From Pomphorhynchus laevis (Eukaryota; Acanthocephala; Palaeacanthocephala; Echinorhynchida; Pomphorhynchidae), in the NCBI GenBank assembly GCA_012934845.2, contig WNNJ02001053.1, positions 1 through 64,000 on the forward strand: DNA of 64,000 bases, given 5' to 3'. This document shows, piece by piece, positions 45,771-55,300 of this stretch (position 1 is its first letter; every line of letters begins with the position of its first letter). The notes beneath the pieces were generated by a model. That model was not told the origin of the DNA. It was given only the letters and a program-made list of their open reading frames with translations, and did not search any database. The position numbers were made by a program, and so were the translations under genes.

Positions 45771-46840
45771 CGAGATAAGAAAACGTAAGATTTATTGTTA
45801 CAAATGTTCGATCACTACTTTGATCATCGTCTGGAACATAACCTGATGATGATCGCAGTAGTGATCGAAAATTCGAAAAAATAAATTTTACGCTGACTGC
45901 TCTCGATTTGTTAAATTTTTTAAAACAATGGAGTCTTCTTGTACAATATTTATTTATGCAAGATATGTATTAGTATACCATATATATAATATATATTCTA
46001 TATTAATTTTTTTTTCAATTGTGGCACGATATTATCCTCACAGGTATTGATCTTATTTTTGATACAGTAAGACGCTACTAATCAATCTGAGTGGGTTTCA
46101 TCAGCTGCTGACCCAGACCTACATTTCACGTTTCGACCATTATTATCTGCTTTCTCCGTACACTGATGCTGATCAGATTTGTACTCAGAACGTATGTATC
46201 GTGATTCAACGTTACACCTTTAGGCTGGCTGCCTAAGTGGTGTAGATATACATTTCTGTATTTTACTTTTGGTAAGGGAACGTATTCTAACGATCTATTA
46301 GAAACCTACCTAGTTATGTGATTCGATGGATGGATCACTGTTTTTTCATGCTGCCACTTGCAATGAATGTGTTTAATTGTACTTGATCGCATCTGTGAGC
46401 TGAAATTTTTCTTGTTTTAATTTTAACACGATTTCGGAACAACATTACAAAATTACTTGGAATTTTCTGAATATTTTTGGGTAGCAGAATATTTTTTCTT
46501 ATAATACGTTTAATATTATAAATTAAATAATTAAGCCGAAATAATTTTTGCGCCATATCACAATAGTCATGAAATGTTTTGAAATGGTTAATAATCCTTT
46601 AATGGTTAATGGTTGACATTGGCATAATGTTGTGGTAAATATCGCAGTTAGATACCAGATAGCATGAGAATTCATAACTTCTATAACATGTTCGTAATTT
46701 GGAAAGTTCCATAACATTTTGATCAATGATTTTTGCGGAACAAAAGCAGCAATACGATTTTTGCTGAAGGAAGGCCGTAGGGATGCGTATCGTTAGCCAT
46801 ATAAGCACTAAGCTGGCACGTAAGCTTGACTTATGTTATC
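45771..46840. other. Low-information region with strong hairpins
   Basis: No gene recognised on either strand. Bases 45798-45856 hold a long hairpin: CGATCACTACT-TT-GATCATC pairs with GATGATC-GC-AGTAGTGATCG, with CTGATGA and GAAA at the base of the inner and outer stems. A second short inverted repeat (TGGGTTTCATC ... GCTGACCCA) lies near 46091-46115. Short minus-strand open frames at 46335-46808 show no domain. Confidence 0.5.
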
Positions 46841-46880
46841 ATCTGAAGATGCTAACAAAAGTTAGCGAAATATCAAAAAT
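46841..46880 (+). other. Hammerhead-like hairpin
   Basis: CTGAAGA, one T, GCTAAC-AAAA-GTTAGC, then GAAA. This is the same arrangement as at 251-227 (minus strand) in the 3' region of the canonical PLE. It may be a solo PLE end; no PLE coding sequence adjoins it. Confidence 0.45.
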
Positions 46881-47639
46881 AATTTCTTTTTTTCTTTGAT
46901 CAAGCTCCAATAATTTATTTCTTTGTTTTGTAAATTTAATATTTAAATGATTAAATATTAAAATATGAAATGATTAAATATTAAAAATGTACTATAAATG
47001 ATTTTAAAATCATTTGAACACAATTATAAATGTTCAAAAATGCTATCATTTACATGTAAGTAATTCGACCCTGCCTTCGGAATATTTGTTGGTATAGCAT
47101 GCTATGTAAAGCTTAAATGCGGTTAATGAGTAGGAATTGTAAGGCACCGTAGTCTCGAAACATGGACAGCTATCATTACAGTAACAGATAGTTGCAATCT
47201 ACTAATATAAAACGAGCTTTTGGTAAAAATAAGCAACTAAAACGTGCAAAATTCAGTATATAAGGATAACATGTTTCTGTTTGGCGGAATTTGAAAACTG
47301 TGACTAATCAAATAGTCGTATATATGTTACAAAAATGTTTAAAAAACTAAACTTATGACGTGATTACTCTAGATATTTGGCTTTTAAACATACAGACTAC
47401 AAACTAAATTCAAATTAGTTTCAAACTAAATTCAGATTGGTAAGAAAATTTTGTATACTTTGTGGCTATGATTAATATTTTTTGCTTCATTTGAAGTCTA
47501 CCGCAATGATAAATCTGAAAATCCAGTCCCAAATATTTGATTAAATTTTTAGCCAATGTAGTGAGATGATACACTGAATATATACACTGAATTATATATA
47601 CACTGAATAGTATAATAGGATACTAAAGAAACACATGTT
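46881..47639. other. A/T-rich region without recognised genes
   Basis: Contains A/T-rich simple sequence at 46920-47040 and a short duplicated TACACTGAAT run just before 47600. TATATATACACTGAATAGTA at about 47595 could act as a TATA-type promoter for the exon at 47640, but that is speculative. Confidence 0.3.
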
Positions 47640-47692
47640 ATGCGACTTGCCATATATGCGAGTGCATTGCTCGTAACTGCGGTGGGTTATCC
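47640..47692 (+). CDS. Candidate first exon encoding a signal peptide
   Basis: The ATG at 47640 opens MRLAIYASALLVTAVGYP, with a positive residue then a hydrophobic core and a small-residue end, as in a secretory signal peptide. It stops being coding exactly at CC|GTAAGTAA, a consensus 5' splice donor at 47693. No second exon was identified before the LA element at 48765, so the gene may be broken or have a long intron. It could be coincidence, since the exon is only 53 bases. Confidence 0.3.
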
Positions 47693-47837
47693 GTAAGTAA
47701 AATAATTATACATATTTAGTTCGCTGACAGTTTTTAATTCCCGTTCCATCTTTCGGCTGGGCAAATAATCACAAAATAAGAAATTAGTCAGAATCAACAA
47801 AATTTGAAGTATACAGATTGTCTTCTTCATGCGTCGT

Positions 47838-48255
47838 TTGTTGATCAGTGACGAAGATCATTAATCTCTTGAAGTGACATAAGGCCGAGGTGAGGGCCGG
47901 CTAGAGCATGGAGACAGTAGTTATCATAAAAACCATGAATAGATAACCTCCATATCAATGGACGTTTCACATTTGACGGGGATTTCCAACTGTTTTGCAG
48001 GTACGCAGGAGAATTGGCTATATCATGATCAACGTTTAAGAATTTAGTCCCAATAGCTATCAAATGTTGGAGATAACTAGATGTTTGGACACATCTAAGA
48101 CTACTACATAGTGGGACACTAAGCGGCTTTATTTTTGCCAAGTATATGATCGCTGTCGTACTACATTTATTGGATACTCCAACTATATGTTTCAAAAATC
48201 GGGCCTGACACCTATCAATCTGTCTAAAATTTAACTCAGTGAGGTCCTCCCTATT
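47838..48255 (-). pseudogene. RT C-terminal fragment of an unassigned LINE
   Basis: Minus strand: EDLTELNFRQIDRCQARFLK, HIVGVSNKCSTTAIIYLAKI, KPLSVPLCSSLRCVQTSSYL. The RxQxRFLxxIxGxxxxxxxxxIxxxxxxxPL pattern resembles the post-RT thumb region of several LINE clades. The remainder to the stop near 47845 has no recognised domain. Confidence 0.45.
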
Positions 48256-48454
48256 AATTATATGATATTATTAATATCATAATAATGATAATGATGATGA
48301 AATGGCAATAATCAGAATTTTTCGTCAAATACTGAACTTATATATTCTTGATACGACATTATTTTTCTGCTAATTTTCAAGCAAGTTTGATTAATTTTTT
48401 TATATTTTATAATGGAGAAGTATAAACTAACAAAATAGGATTTAAAAATATTTA

Positions 48455-48540
48455 AAATGTTAAGCGGATGTTTTACGAATGGATAATAAATAATATGCTT
48501 TGTATTAGAATAAAGATTATTTTTTTAACTATGTAGTAAA
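48455..48540 (+). mobile_element. PLE 3' terminal stub
   Basis: TACGAATGGATAATAAATAA and the following TTTGTATTAGAATAAAG match, in reverse, the Naiad-like 3' end at 21085-21140 (GGATGAATAATAAATAATAT). Only about 85 bases are recognisable. Confidence 0.6.
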
Positions 48541-48611
48541 TGGTCCCGCAAATGAGCCTGCAATTCACGAAACTATAATTTATGTTTAGATGCAATAAAA
48601 TTTTTGAATAA

Positions 48612-48757
48612 TTATTATCTTCTTCTTAATCTTGAGGCACGGAAGCATGCGAGCACAGAGCGTGCAATCTCGAAGCCAATATCGCGTTGAATTTTAACAG
48701 CTAAATCGGCATATGCCCTGGTTGACAGATTAACTGTTTTGGTGGCAATTAGCTTTA
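48612..48757 (-). pseudogene. C-terminal end of an element I/H-type RT protein
   Basis: Minus strand: LIATKTVNLSTRAYADLAVK, IQRDIGFEIARSVLACFRAS, RLRRR, stop. Compare the end of element H: RRTIGCIVMRGVSMSLRSSRS. The shared spacing of R-x-IG, R and the final R-x-SR supports a common domain. LA copy 5 follows directly upstream on this strand, so it may have inserted into this remnant. Confidence 0.5.
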
Positions 48758-48789
48758 TTAAAAAAAAGATTTATTTTAACGTAACAAAT

Positions 48790-48805
48790 GCGTACCAGCG
48801 CACGC
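48790..48805 (-). promoter_or_regulatory. LA 3' hairpin, copy 5
   Basis: GCGTGC-GCTG-GTACGC: one base differs from copy 1 (A to T) but the stem is kept through a G-T pair. It precedes CATTTGTTACGTTAAAATAA. Confidence 0.7.
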
Positions 48806-48837
48806 TTACATGACCACAACAAAAACAAAACTGTGAA

Positions 48838-51800
48838 TCAGGCGTCGAGAAGGTGTGAACGGAGGAGGTGTTTGAATGTGATAAAAGAGGGAGCGCGGCG
48901 GACGTCGAGAGGGAGTTGATTCCAGGCGAGTGAGGCGGCGACGAGGAAGGATCGGAGACCGTAGTTGTTGGAGTAATTAGGAACGTGGAGTAAGAGGGTA
49001 TGACAGGAACGAAGCGATAGCGAGGTGGGGCGAGTATCGTCTAAGAAAGGAAGGTTGATGAACGATGGGGAGCCGACAGCGATGAGACGAAAAGTAATGA
49101 GAAGAAGGCGGAGTTTGATGCGGATGTGGATGGTGGGCCAGGAGAGTTGGGCAAAATATGTGGATGTGTGGTCGAAGCGACGGAGACGAAAGAGCACTCG
49201 AACGGCGGTGTTGATTATTCGTTGTAGGGGTAGGATGATGGATTTTGGAGAATTGGCGAAAAGGCTAAGGCAGTAATCGATTTTAGGGAAAAGAAGCGAT
49301 GAAAGAAGAGACATACAAGAACGGAAGTCGATAAGGGGGCGGATACGGCGGATGTCACGAAGAATTAAGTTAGACGAGCGGACCTTGTCACGGACGAAGG
49401 GTTTAAGGGAAAGGTGATCATCGAAATGGAAGCCTAAGAAAGTGAGATTGTGGACTACAGGGATGATCGATGAGGCAAAAGATACAATGGGAGGAGATAT
49501 GCTTGGTTTACGGGGAAGGATCCACATTATTTTGGACTTTTCGGCGTTTAGAACGAGATGGAGATTGGAGAGACGCTTGTAGATAGAAGAGAGACAGTTG
49601 GAGGCAGAAATGGCGATGTCGTGTATGCGATTTGCGGGTGCATGAGCATAGATTAGAATGTCATCGGCGTATTGCATGACGTTAAAGGAGTAAGGTTTGA
49701 TAAATGGAGAGAGATCGCCAAGCAAAAGAGAGAAAAGCAGGGGACCTAGGACTGAACCTTGTGGAACCCCGCAAAAAATAGGGATGGGAGGGGAGGATGA
49801 TGAATTAGAACATACGCGAAAGGAACGGTCGGATAGATATGAGGCGAACCATGCTACGGAGGAGGAAGAAAAGCCGTAATCATAACGAAGGCGAGAAAGG
49901 AGGACGGAGTGGTCGACAATGTCGAATGCGGAGGAGAGGTCCAGGGAGATGAGAACACTATATAGAGCCTTGTCTCGAGAAATGAGTAAGTCGTTGTACA
50001 CTTTTATGCATGCGATTTCTGTCGAGTGATTAGAGCGGAAAGCGGATTGGAAAGGAGGGTACAGATTGGATGAGGAGAGATAAGCGTTGATTTGTATTAA
50101 GATGAGGCGTTCTAAGAGCTTAGAAAGAGTAGGGAGTAGTGAAATGGGGCGATAGCTAGAAGGAAGGGAGGGGTCGAGCGATTGTTTCTTAAGGAGGGGA
50201 CGAACGATTGCGGATTTCCAGTGTGAAGGGAAGATACGACTGCGGATGGACGAGTTAAACAAGGTTGTGAGAAATGGGGATATCGATGAGCATATAGATT
50301 TTAATATGTGGGTAGGCAGGGGATCGGCAGGTGAGGTTTTGTTGGGCAAGGACATGAGGACAGATGATACTTCTGTAGGTGATACAGGGAGAAGATGAAA
50401 GAGTTCGGGAAGGATGAGAGTAGACTGGGCAGAGTGGGATAGGATGGAGACCGGGGTGTGAGAGAGCAGCGTGGATACTTTAGTCTGGAGAAATGACGAA
50501 TAATCATTAGCATTGATGTTGCAAGGCGTAGAGGAACGAGCCAGGATTGAGTTAAAAGTATGCCAGAGAGTCTTAGAGTTGAATGAAGTGATTATTTTAT
50601 GCTGCCAGAAGGAGTTGCATTTGGTACGTAGTAGGTTGAGATGAGACCGGCGAAGAGCAAGATAGGAATCACGGAAAGACGGAGTGATCGAGCGGAAATC
50701 GCGTCTGAGAGAGCGGTGATAGACTCGAAAAGCATGGCGGAGTCGACGCTTTGAGAGTAGGCATTGGATGTCAAACCATGGGGCACGGTGCAAGCGACGG
50801 TGTGGGTGAGACTTGAAGGGCAAGAGAATATCGAGAGTGGATGTGAGTTCAGAGTCGAAAAGAAAGGCGAGATCGTGAGGAGATGAATATGTTATTGTGG
50901 GTAATGATAGAGACGATTTGAGTAAGGCAGAGCGGAGAAGGGAAATGTCAAGATTTCTCCAAGGGCGACGTAGGATTGTAGGTGTGTGAGGAGGGGTGTG
51001 GTTGCGAGCGAGATCAAGGGTGATAAGAAAGTGATCGGATAGACCAGGATCAGAGATGGACAGTGAGGTGTGGGCAGCAAAATGATCGGGGACAGCGATG
51101 ATGTCGAGTGCCCCGCCAAGTATATGTGTGGGGGCAGTGGAGATTAGTTTGTAATTGTAGTTGGATAGAATGTTGATGAAGCGGATGGAATCTGTGGAAG
51201 AGGGGCGGTCTAGGCGGATATTGAAGTCGCCTAGAACGAGTGAAGGGATTGAGGACAAAGAACAATGAGAAAGGAGGTCAGCGAGTTCGGTAAAAAATAA
51301 GGCTGTAGGAGCTGATGAACCAGGACGGTATACAATGGCGAGATCTAGAGTGATCGGGTTAGAATAACGACAAGTGAGCAATTCAAAAGAGCAAGGACTG
51401 AAAGGGGGATTGATTTTGCGAAGAGACGCTGGGTGACGCGCGAATGCGACGATGCCGCCATGATTAGAGGATTTAGAAGGGCATGAGCTGAGGGGGCGGG
51501 CGGATTCGACTAGGGAGCAACCGGCAGAGAGCAGACGGCGAATGGAAAGGTCGTCGGAATCTGAGTGCCAGGATTCGGTGAGGCAGAAGAGATCGATGGA
51601 TTGCTTGGTGAATAGGTTGAGGATAAGATCGGATTTATTGAGAATAGATCTAGTGTTGAGGAGGCCGAGGCGGAAACCATGTGTGGTTGTGATAGGTGCT
51701 TGTGGAGAAGACATAGGGGAGATGGAGCGCCATCGAATTTTTGGACGGGTGTGGACAACTTGAAAATTTCCGTCTATGTTTCGGATGGCGAGTGAAGTTT

Positions 51801-53094
51801 CGCCGTTTTCCTCGCGACGACGTTTTTCGATGCGGGCTGAAGAGATTTGAGCGATTTCGGAAGGGGCGCGATCGGGGAAAATTCGAGTGGTTGAAGATGA
51901 CATGAGTTTGAATCGTTGAGAGAGGACAGAAGACGCGTGAGAGCGATGCTTGAAAACAATTTTTAGGAGAGGGGGCTGGGAAGGATTAGATTGAGAAGAT
52001 TTGTTTAGACGGATGAATGCGACTGGAGAAATGTCCTTGAAAAAGGATGGTTTATCCGCAGGAACAATAGACGAGAGGATGGATCTGAAGGCGGACACAT
52101 CATGGTCCAGACGTTCTTGTGGAGATAAGGAGTTAGAAGGCGTGATATTAGTAACAATGACGCAACGATCGCGAGAAGCAAAGCGCTTCCGTAAAGGAGG
52201 ACGACTGACGTGAGTAGGTGAGATCACGATAGAAGAGCTGGCAGTTGATGATTTGGAGGGATTTGGTTTGACGACGGGAGACATAGAGGATAATGATAAT
52301 AAAGCGGGTGGCAAGCGATGTGAGGAAAGGTTATGAGTGGAAGGATAGTGGAGGCTGGTGGAGGTGATTTTGATTGATGGATGCAAGTTATTGAGAAACG
52401 AGACAGGAAGGACGGGACGTGGGGTGTCGGGGAGTGAACATACATTAGTTGTAACAATTTGCGGCTCCGTCACTGTATCGGTAGATTTATCATAAACTTG
52501 ACAAAATCCATCTTGCTGCGATACAATTTGCGGCTCCTTCAGATTATCTGATAATGGATTATCTGATGATGACGTAGAAACGCAATGAGGGGTAGAAATG
52601 TAAGGTGATTTATCTGATACGACAAAAGAAATACTGGGTTGCAAATGGTCAATGACAGTAACATCAGAAGATTGAGCTGATTGATTGGGCAAAATTGAAG
52701 GATGTATAGTAATACCTGTAGAAGAGATTGGAGATTTGGCATTCTTAGAGGCAATCGAATGCGGGAGAATTGGGCATCGAGGTTGATACTTATTACAATA
52801 CGAAGAGGCATGTGTGGACATCGCTGCATTGCCAGATAGTTTCAATATATTTGTCTTGAGACTCTCTATTTCACTCTTCATCGTATTTATCATCTTAGCC
52901 GAACAGTAGCCACAGTAGAATTCGTTGTCTGCAAGGCAAGATGCCTGGGATTCTGAAGTCCAAATACTTACCCACGTGTGACAATCATTGTTTGAGCAAA
53001 GGACTTGTTGTTCAGATCCATTGGAAACATCTCTAACATCGGTGTTGGACGCAACATGGTTGGGAACTTGAGACTTTTGTTTTTTCCGACCCAT
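48838..53094 (-). CDS. LA polyprotein: zinc finger, ORF1, APE endonuclease, RT
   Basis: 1418 residues from the ATG at 53094 (MGRKKQKSQ). Zinc finger: C33, C38, W41, C61, C64. Ser/Thr-rich linker to about 295, RNA-binding-like domain about 300-460 (SRDRCVIVTNI, LLKIVFKH, NFQVVHTRPKIRW). Endonuclease about 475-700: LLNTRS, CLTESWH (E507), VYRPGS, LVLGDFNI, SDHFLITL. RT about 900-1200: SYRPISLLPTLSKLLE, LDLSSAFDIVDH (about 1051), GVPQGSVLGPLLFS, QYADDILIYA (about 1139). All catalytic motifs are intact. The fusion of ORF1 and ORF2 is made by a two-base deletion near 51710 relative to copies 1 and 4. Confidence 0.93.
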   Translation of the reverse strand: MGRKKQKSQVPNHVASNTDVRDVSNGSEQQVLCSNNDCHTWVSIWTSESQASCLADNEFYCGYCSAKMINTMKSEIESLKTNILKLSGNAAMSTHASSYCNKYQPRCPILPHSIASKNAKSPISSTGITIHPSILPNQSAQSSDVTVIDHLQPSISFVVSDKSPYISTPHCVSTSSSDNPLSDNLKEPQIVSQQDGFCQVYDKSTDTVTEPQIVTTNVCSLPDTPRPVLPVSFLNNLHPSIKITSTSLHYPSTHNLSSHRLPPALLSLSSMSPVVKPNPSKSSTASSSIVISPTHVSRPPLRKRFASRDRCVIVTNITPSNSLSPQERLDHDVSAFRSILSSIVPADKPSFFKDISPVAFIRLNKSSQSNPSQPPLLKIVFKHRSHASSVLSQRFKLMSSSTTRIFPDRAPSEIAQISSARIEKRRREENGETSLAIRNIDGNFQVVHTRPKIRWRSISPMSSPQAPITTTHGFRLGLLNTRSILNKSDLILNLFTKQSIDLFCLTESWHSDSDDLSIRRLLSAGCSLVESARPLSSCPSKSSNHGGIVAFARHPASLRKINPPFSPCSFELLTCRYSNPITLDLAIVYRPGSSAPTALFFTELADLLSHCSLSSIPSLVLGDFNIRLDRPSSTDSIRFINILSNYNYKLISTAPTHILGGALDIIAVPDHFAAHTSLSISDPGLSDHFLITLDLARNHTPPHTPTILRRPWRNLDISLLRSALLKSSLSLPTITYSSPHDLAFLFDSELTSTLDILLPFKSHPHRRLHRAPWFDIQCLLSKRRLRHAFRVYHRSLRRDFRSITPSFRDSYLALRRSHLNLLRTKCNSFWQHKIITSFNSKTLWHTFNSILARSSTPCNINANDYSSFLQTKVSTLLSHTPVSILSHSAQSTLILPELFHLLPVSPTEVSSVLMSLPNKTSPADPLPTHILKSICSSISPFLTTLFNSSIRSRIFPSHWKSAIVRPLLKKQSLDPSLPSSYRPISLLPTLSKLLERLILIQINAYLSSSNLYPPFQSAFRSNHSTEIACIKVYNDLLISRDKALYSVLISLDLSSAFDIVDHSVLLSRLRYDYGFSSSSVAWFASYLSDRSFRVCSNSSSSPPIPIFCGVPQGSVLGPLLFSLLLGDLSPFIKPYSFNVMQYADDILIYAHAPANRIHDIAISASNCLSSIYKRLSNLHLVLNAEKSKIMWILPRKPSISPPIVSFASSIIPVVHNLTFLGFHFDDHLSLKPFVRDKVRSSNLILRDIRRIRPLIDFRSCMSLLSSLLFPKIDYCLSLFANSPKSIILPLQRIINTAVRVLFRLRRFDHTSTYFAQLSWPTIHIRIKLRLLLITFRLIAVGSPSFINLPFLDDTRPTSLSLRSCHTLLLHVPNYSNNYGLRSFLVAASLAWNQLPLDVRRAPSFITFKHLLRSHLLDA

Positions 53095-53160
53095 TTGTAT
53101 ATAGTCGTTTGATTCGTGATTTTATTCTCCTCGTTGTATGTATATTAGATTAATATTTTC

Positions 53161-53305
53161 GTAAACACCAAAGCGGTCAGTTGTAATATTTATCCTCTGT
53201 GTATATTAATCTCTTGTATGTTATTTTATTGTATGTTATTTTATTCCAAAATTAGCGTAATTTTGTATCTTATCTTGTAATCTTGTTAACAAAATGCTAC
53301 GTGAC
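53161..53305. other. Spacer with TTGTATGTTATTTTAT duplication
   Basis: TTGTATGTTATTTTAT is duplicated in tandem at about 53214-53245, and a third copy lies at 54119. No gene is seen. It may be the flank of an LTR-type element. Confidence 0.4.
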
Positions 53306-53385
53306 TGTGATAATCTAACATGTAATCATATTGTATAACTATATTCTAGATTGTTGAATAAAGCCTTATTTGGTTTATCATTACA
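53306..53385 (+). repeat. 80-bp candidate mini-LTR, copy 1
   Basis: Starts TGTGATAATC and ends TATCATTACA, with AATAAA near the middle. It is identical over all 80 bases to 53969-54048. TG...CA ends and an internal AATAAA are LTR-like, though 80 bases is very short. Just after it, TTTATTCAACAA forms an inverted repeat with TTGTTGAATAAA inside the repeat. Confidence 0.65.
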
Positions 53386-53409
53386 ATTTATTCAACAATT
53401 GTATGTTTA

Positions 53410-53685
53410 TCAGAAACCAAATTTTTTTAAGGTTGAGTCGAATGTTCTAGAATCTTTGATCAGTAAGTAAAGTCTTGATGACAGTAAGTTAATGAGTACA
53501 AATCGTTTCTGGTCATCTGTTACTGTGACTTGCAACGAGAAAAAATTTTGTAGCTTTTGGCGCCAGTGAATCCATTCGTCTTGACAATCTGATGTGTCTG
53601 GATCCAGATTGAAAGGTTGAGGTATAAGAAGTTTATCCATGGAAACGTTGGACGTCAATTGTTGAAAATCCGAGTTCATTGATCT
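53410..53685 (-). pseudogene. LTR retrotransposon gag-like fragment
   Basis: Minus strand: MDKLLIPQPFNLDPDTSDCQ, DEWIHWRQKLQNFFSLQVTV, DDQKRFVLINLLSSRLYLLI. The pattern P-x-F-x-L, then W-x-x-W-x-x-x-L-x-x-F, then K-x-x-x-L-x-x-L is that of gag capsid N-termini in Ty3-type elements. It is opposite in strand to the integrase tail beside it, so the element is rearranged. Truncated at 53410. Confidence 0.5.
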
Positions 53686-53701
53686 AACATAATATACACA
53701 A

Positions 53702-54001
53702 TTGTATATTACAAATTCTAACATAGATAACGATATGCTACTGATTGATCGGACATCAGAAGGAGACGGCATGCATTCAAAAACCGACTCGACAATCGTA
53801 TCACGACAATCATTGAATGGAGCTGATAATATTACACAAGTTGGAATCGGTAACTATCGGAGTGAAGAGAATCAACAAGTCGAACATAATAGACTTCAAG
53901 AATTACGGCGTAGTCCTAGGGATAGAAGAACTCCGAAGTACCTAGACGATTATATAATCGGGGAAGACTGTGATAATCTAACATGTAATCATATTGTATA
54001 A
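53702..54001 (+). pseudogene. LTR retrotransposon pol C-terminal tail
   Basis: Plus strand: EENQQVEHNRLQELRRSPRD, RRTPKYLDDYIIGEDCDNLT, with a stop at 54001. LRRSxRxRRxPxYLxDY is the closing motif of many Ty3-type and Ty1-type pol proteins. The reading frame runs into the second 80-bp repeat, as the end of pol often does at a 3' LTR. Confidence 0.55.
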
Positions 54002-54048
54002 CTATATTCTAGATTGTTGAATAAAGCCTTATTTGGTTTATCATTACA
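53969..54048 (+). repeat. 80-bp candidate mini-LTR, copy 2
   Basis: Identical to 53306-53385. Position just after the pol tail fits a 3' LTR on the plus strand. Confidence 0.65.
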
Positions 54049-54389
54049 GTGACCAACAAATAAAGCTATAGAAGGCGAGCACGGACTGCTAAATATCAAA
54101 GATTTCGAGCATATCAGATTGTATGTTATTTTATCTCAAACTTTTTTTTGAGTGGTATTAGCGTCTCAGCTTCTTTACCGAGTCCTCCGGATGTCGAGAA
54201 AATTAGTGGCGAGAACGAAACGCGTTCAACCGCACCTACTCGTTCGGTATATTTGTCCCTTTTGCGACCATCATTGTGTTTAAAAGCCGAATATGGTTCA
54301 CGAGAGATGTCCGATTGTGAATGAAAGAGAAAATATTGACGGCCAAGAACGTCCGCTCAAATTGATTACCGTAAAGTCCAGAACAAACG
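54049..54389. other. Unassigned spacer
   Basis: A plus-strand frame opens at 54293 (MVHERCPIVNERENIDGQ) and runs into LA2 ORF1 sequence near 54400. The first part is not recognised and could be another ORF1 linker. A T-rich run lies at 54141-54149. Confidence 0.35.
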
Positions 54390-54692
54390 ATATCAATAAA
54401 TGTTATCGGACAATAACACTTGCTCCAACCAATATAAATTCCCCATCAAGCACCCATGTTAGTTCCACTTCTACCTGCTCATCTGCCTCGACTCCTACCA
54501 GCTCTGTCTGTCAACCACTTCCACTAAATCGTTTTCCATCGCGCGATCGCTTTATTATCATATCAAACTTAAAGCTTTCTGAATCTGATTCTCCACAATC
54601 TCGCCTCGATGGTGATGTATCTGCTTTCAGGTTTGCCCTAGCAACCATTCTACCTGATGATAACCCATTCCTCTTCAATAATAGTATTATAA
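54390..54692 (+). pseudogene. LINE LA2 ORF1 fragment, left of LC2 insertion
   Basis: Encodes PTNINSPSSTHVSSTST, LPLNRFPSRDRFIIISNLKL, SESDSPQSRLDGDVSAFRFA, LATILPDDNPFLFNN. It is broken at 54692; the next LA2 codons (FIRLNKSTKFNH) are found from about 56419. Confidence 0.85.
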
Positions 54693-54728
54693 CATACAAG
54701 ACTATAGCAATGCAGCTGTTTTGTCTGC

Positions 54729-55300
54729 TCACGGTAAAACCAATTTTATGTCAGCAAAAACTTCATCCGGATACAGAATATTGAAATTAGAATCTGTGCA
54801 AAGCCATGTAATTAGCGTTTTCTTGAAATGCACTCTATTTGATATGTTGATGATATTCTCTGGAAGTTTGTTCCAAAGCCTCACTGCTCGATGAGAAAGG
54901 CGATATAGTCTTCCGAGTTTGCCGTGATGCAGGGTCCTCACAGTAAGAGAATGACCTCGTTTAGTAGTTCGCTGACTTTGCTGAATTCAGTCGACCGGGA
55001 ATCCGTCAAGCTCGAATAACATATCCCTAAAACAAAATATCAAGACATACTATACTAGTACGGACTGAAGGAACTCCTATATTGCGCAAGCGCTCCTTGT
55101 AAGACAATTTTCTGATGGAATAGCACGATCTTGTCAACCTACGAAGGACATTTTCAAACTCATTCATCTCACCACGTGTACATGGAAATACTACAGGGAT
55201 ACAATATTCAATAATAGGACGAATAAGTGAATTGTATATTATTTTAAGATAGGAAGCCGATGAATTACAAAAACACCTCCGGACCACATAGCTAAGTTTC
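54729..55300 (-). pseudogene. LC2 RT thumb and C-terminus (minus copy)
   Basis: NTDRIIQTIRKLSYVVRRCF, YLKIIYNSLIRPIIEYCIPV, TRGEMNEFENVLRRLTRSC, RTLHHGKLGRLYRLSHRAVR, LWNKLPENIINISNRVHFKK. These match 11150-11740 closely. Frame changes lie near 55025 and 54945. The catalytic palm is missing. Confidence 0.85.

Larger units (their letters stand above)
48765..53160 (-). mobile_element. LINE LA, copy 5: full length with one intact ORF
   Basis: The only structurally complete element in the window. It has a short 5' UTR, one 1418-codon ORF and a 3' UTR with the LA hairpin (48790-48805) and an AAATAAATCTTTTTTTT end. The 5' UTR contains AAGAGATTAATATACACA, shared with LB rather than with LA copies 1 and 2. 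The N-terminal 218 codons also differ from those copies. It may be recently active. Confidence 0.92.

Noticed and set aside
46335-46808. Short minus-strand frames as genes
   Set aside because: No motif, no repeat relationship and A/T-rich composition; lengths are as expected by chance.
52001-52213. Antisense open frames over LINE ORF1 and RT (also 49025-49276, 7670-7972, 59614-60020)
   Set aside because: They are reverse-strand shadows: the same antisense peptide recurs wherever an LA copy lies, and the coding strand has clear motifs.
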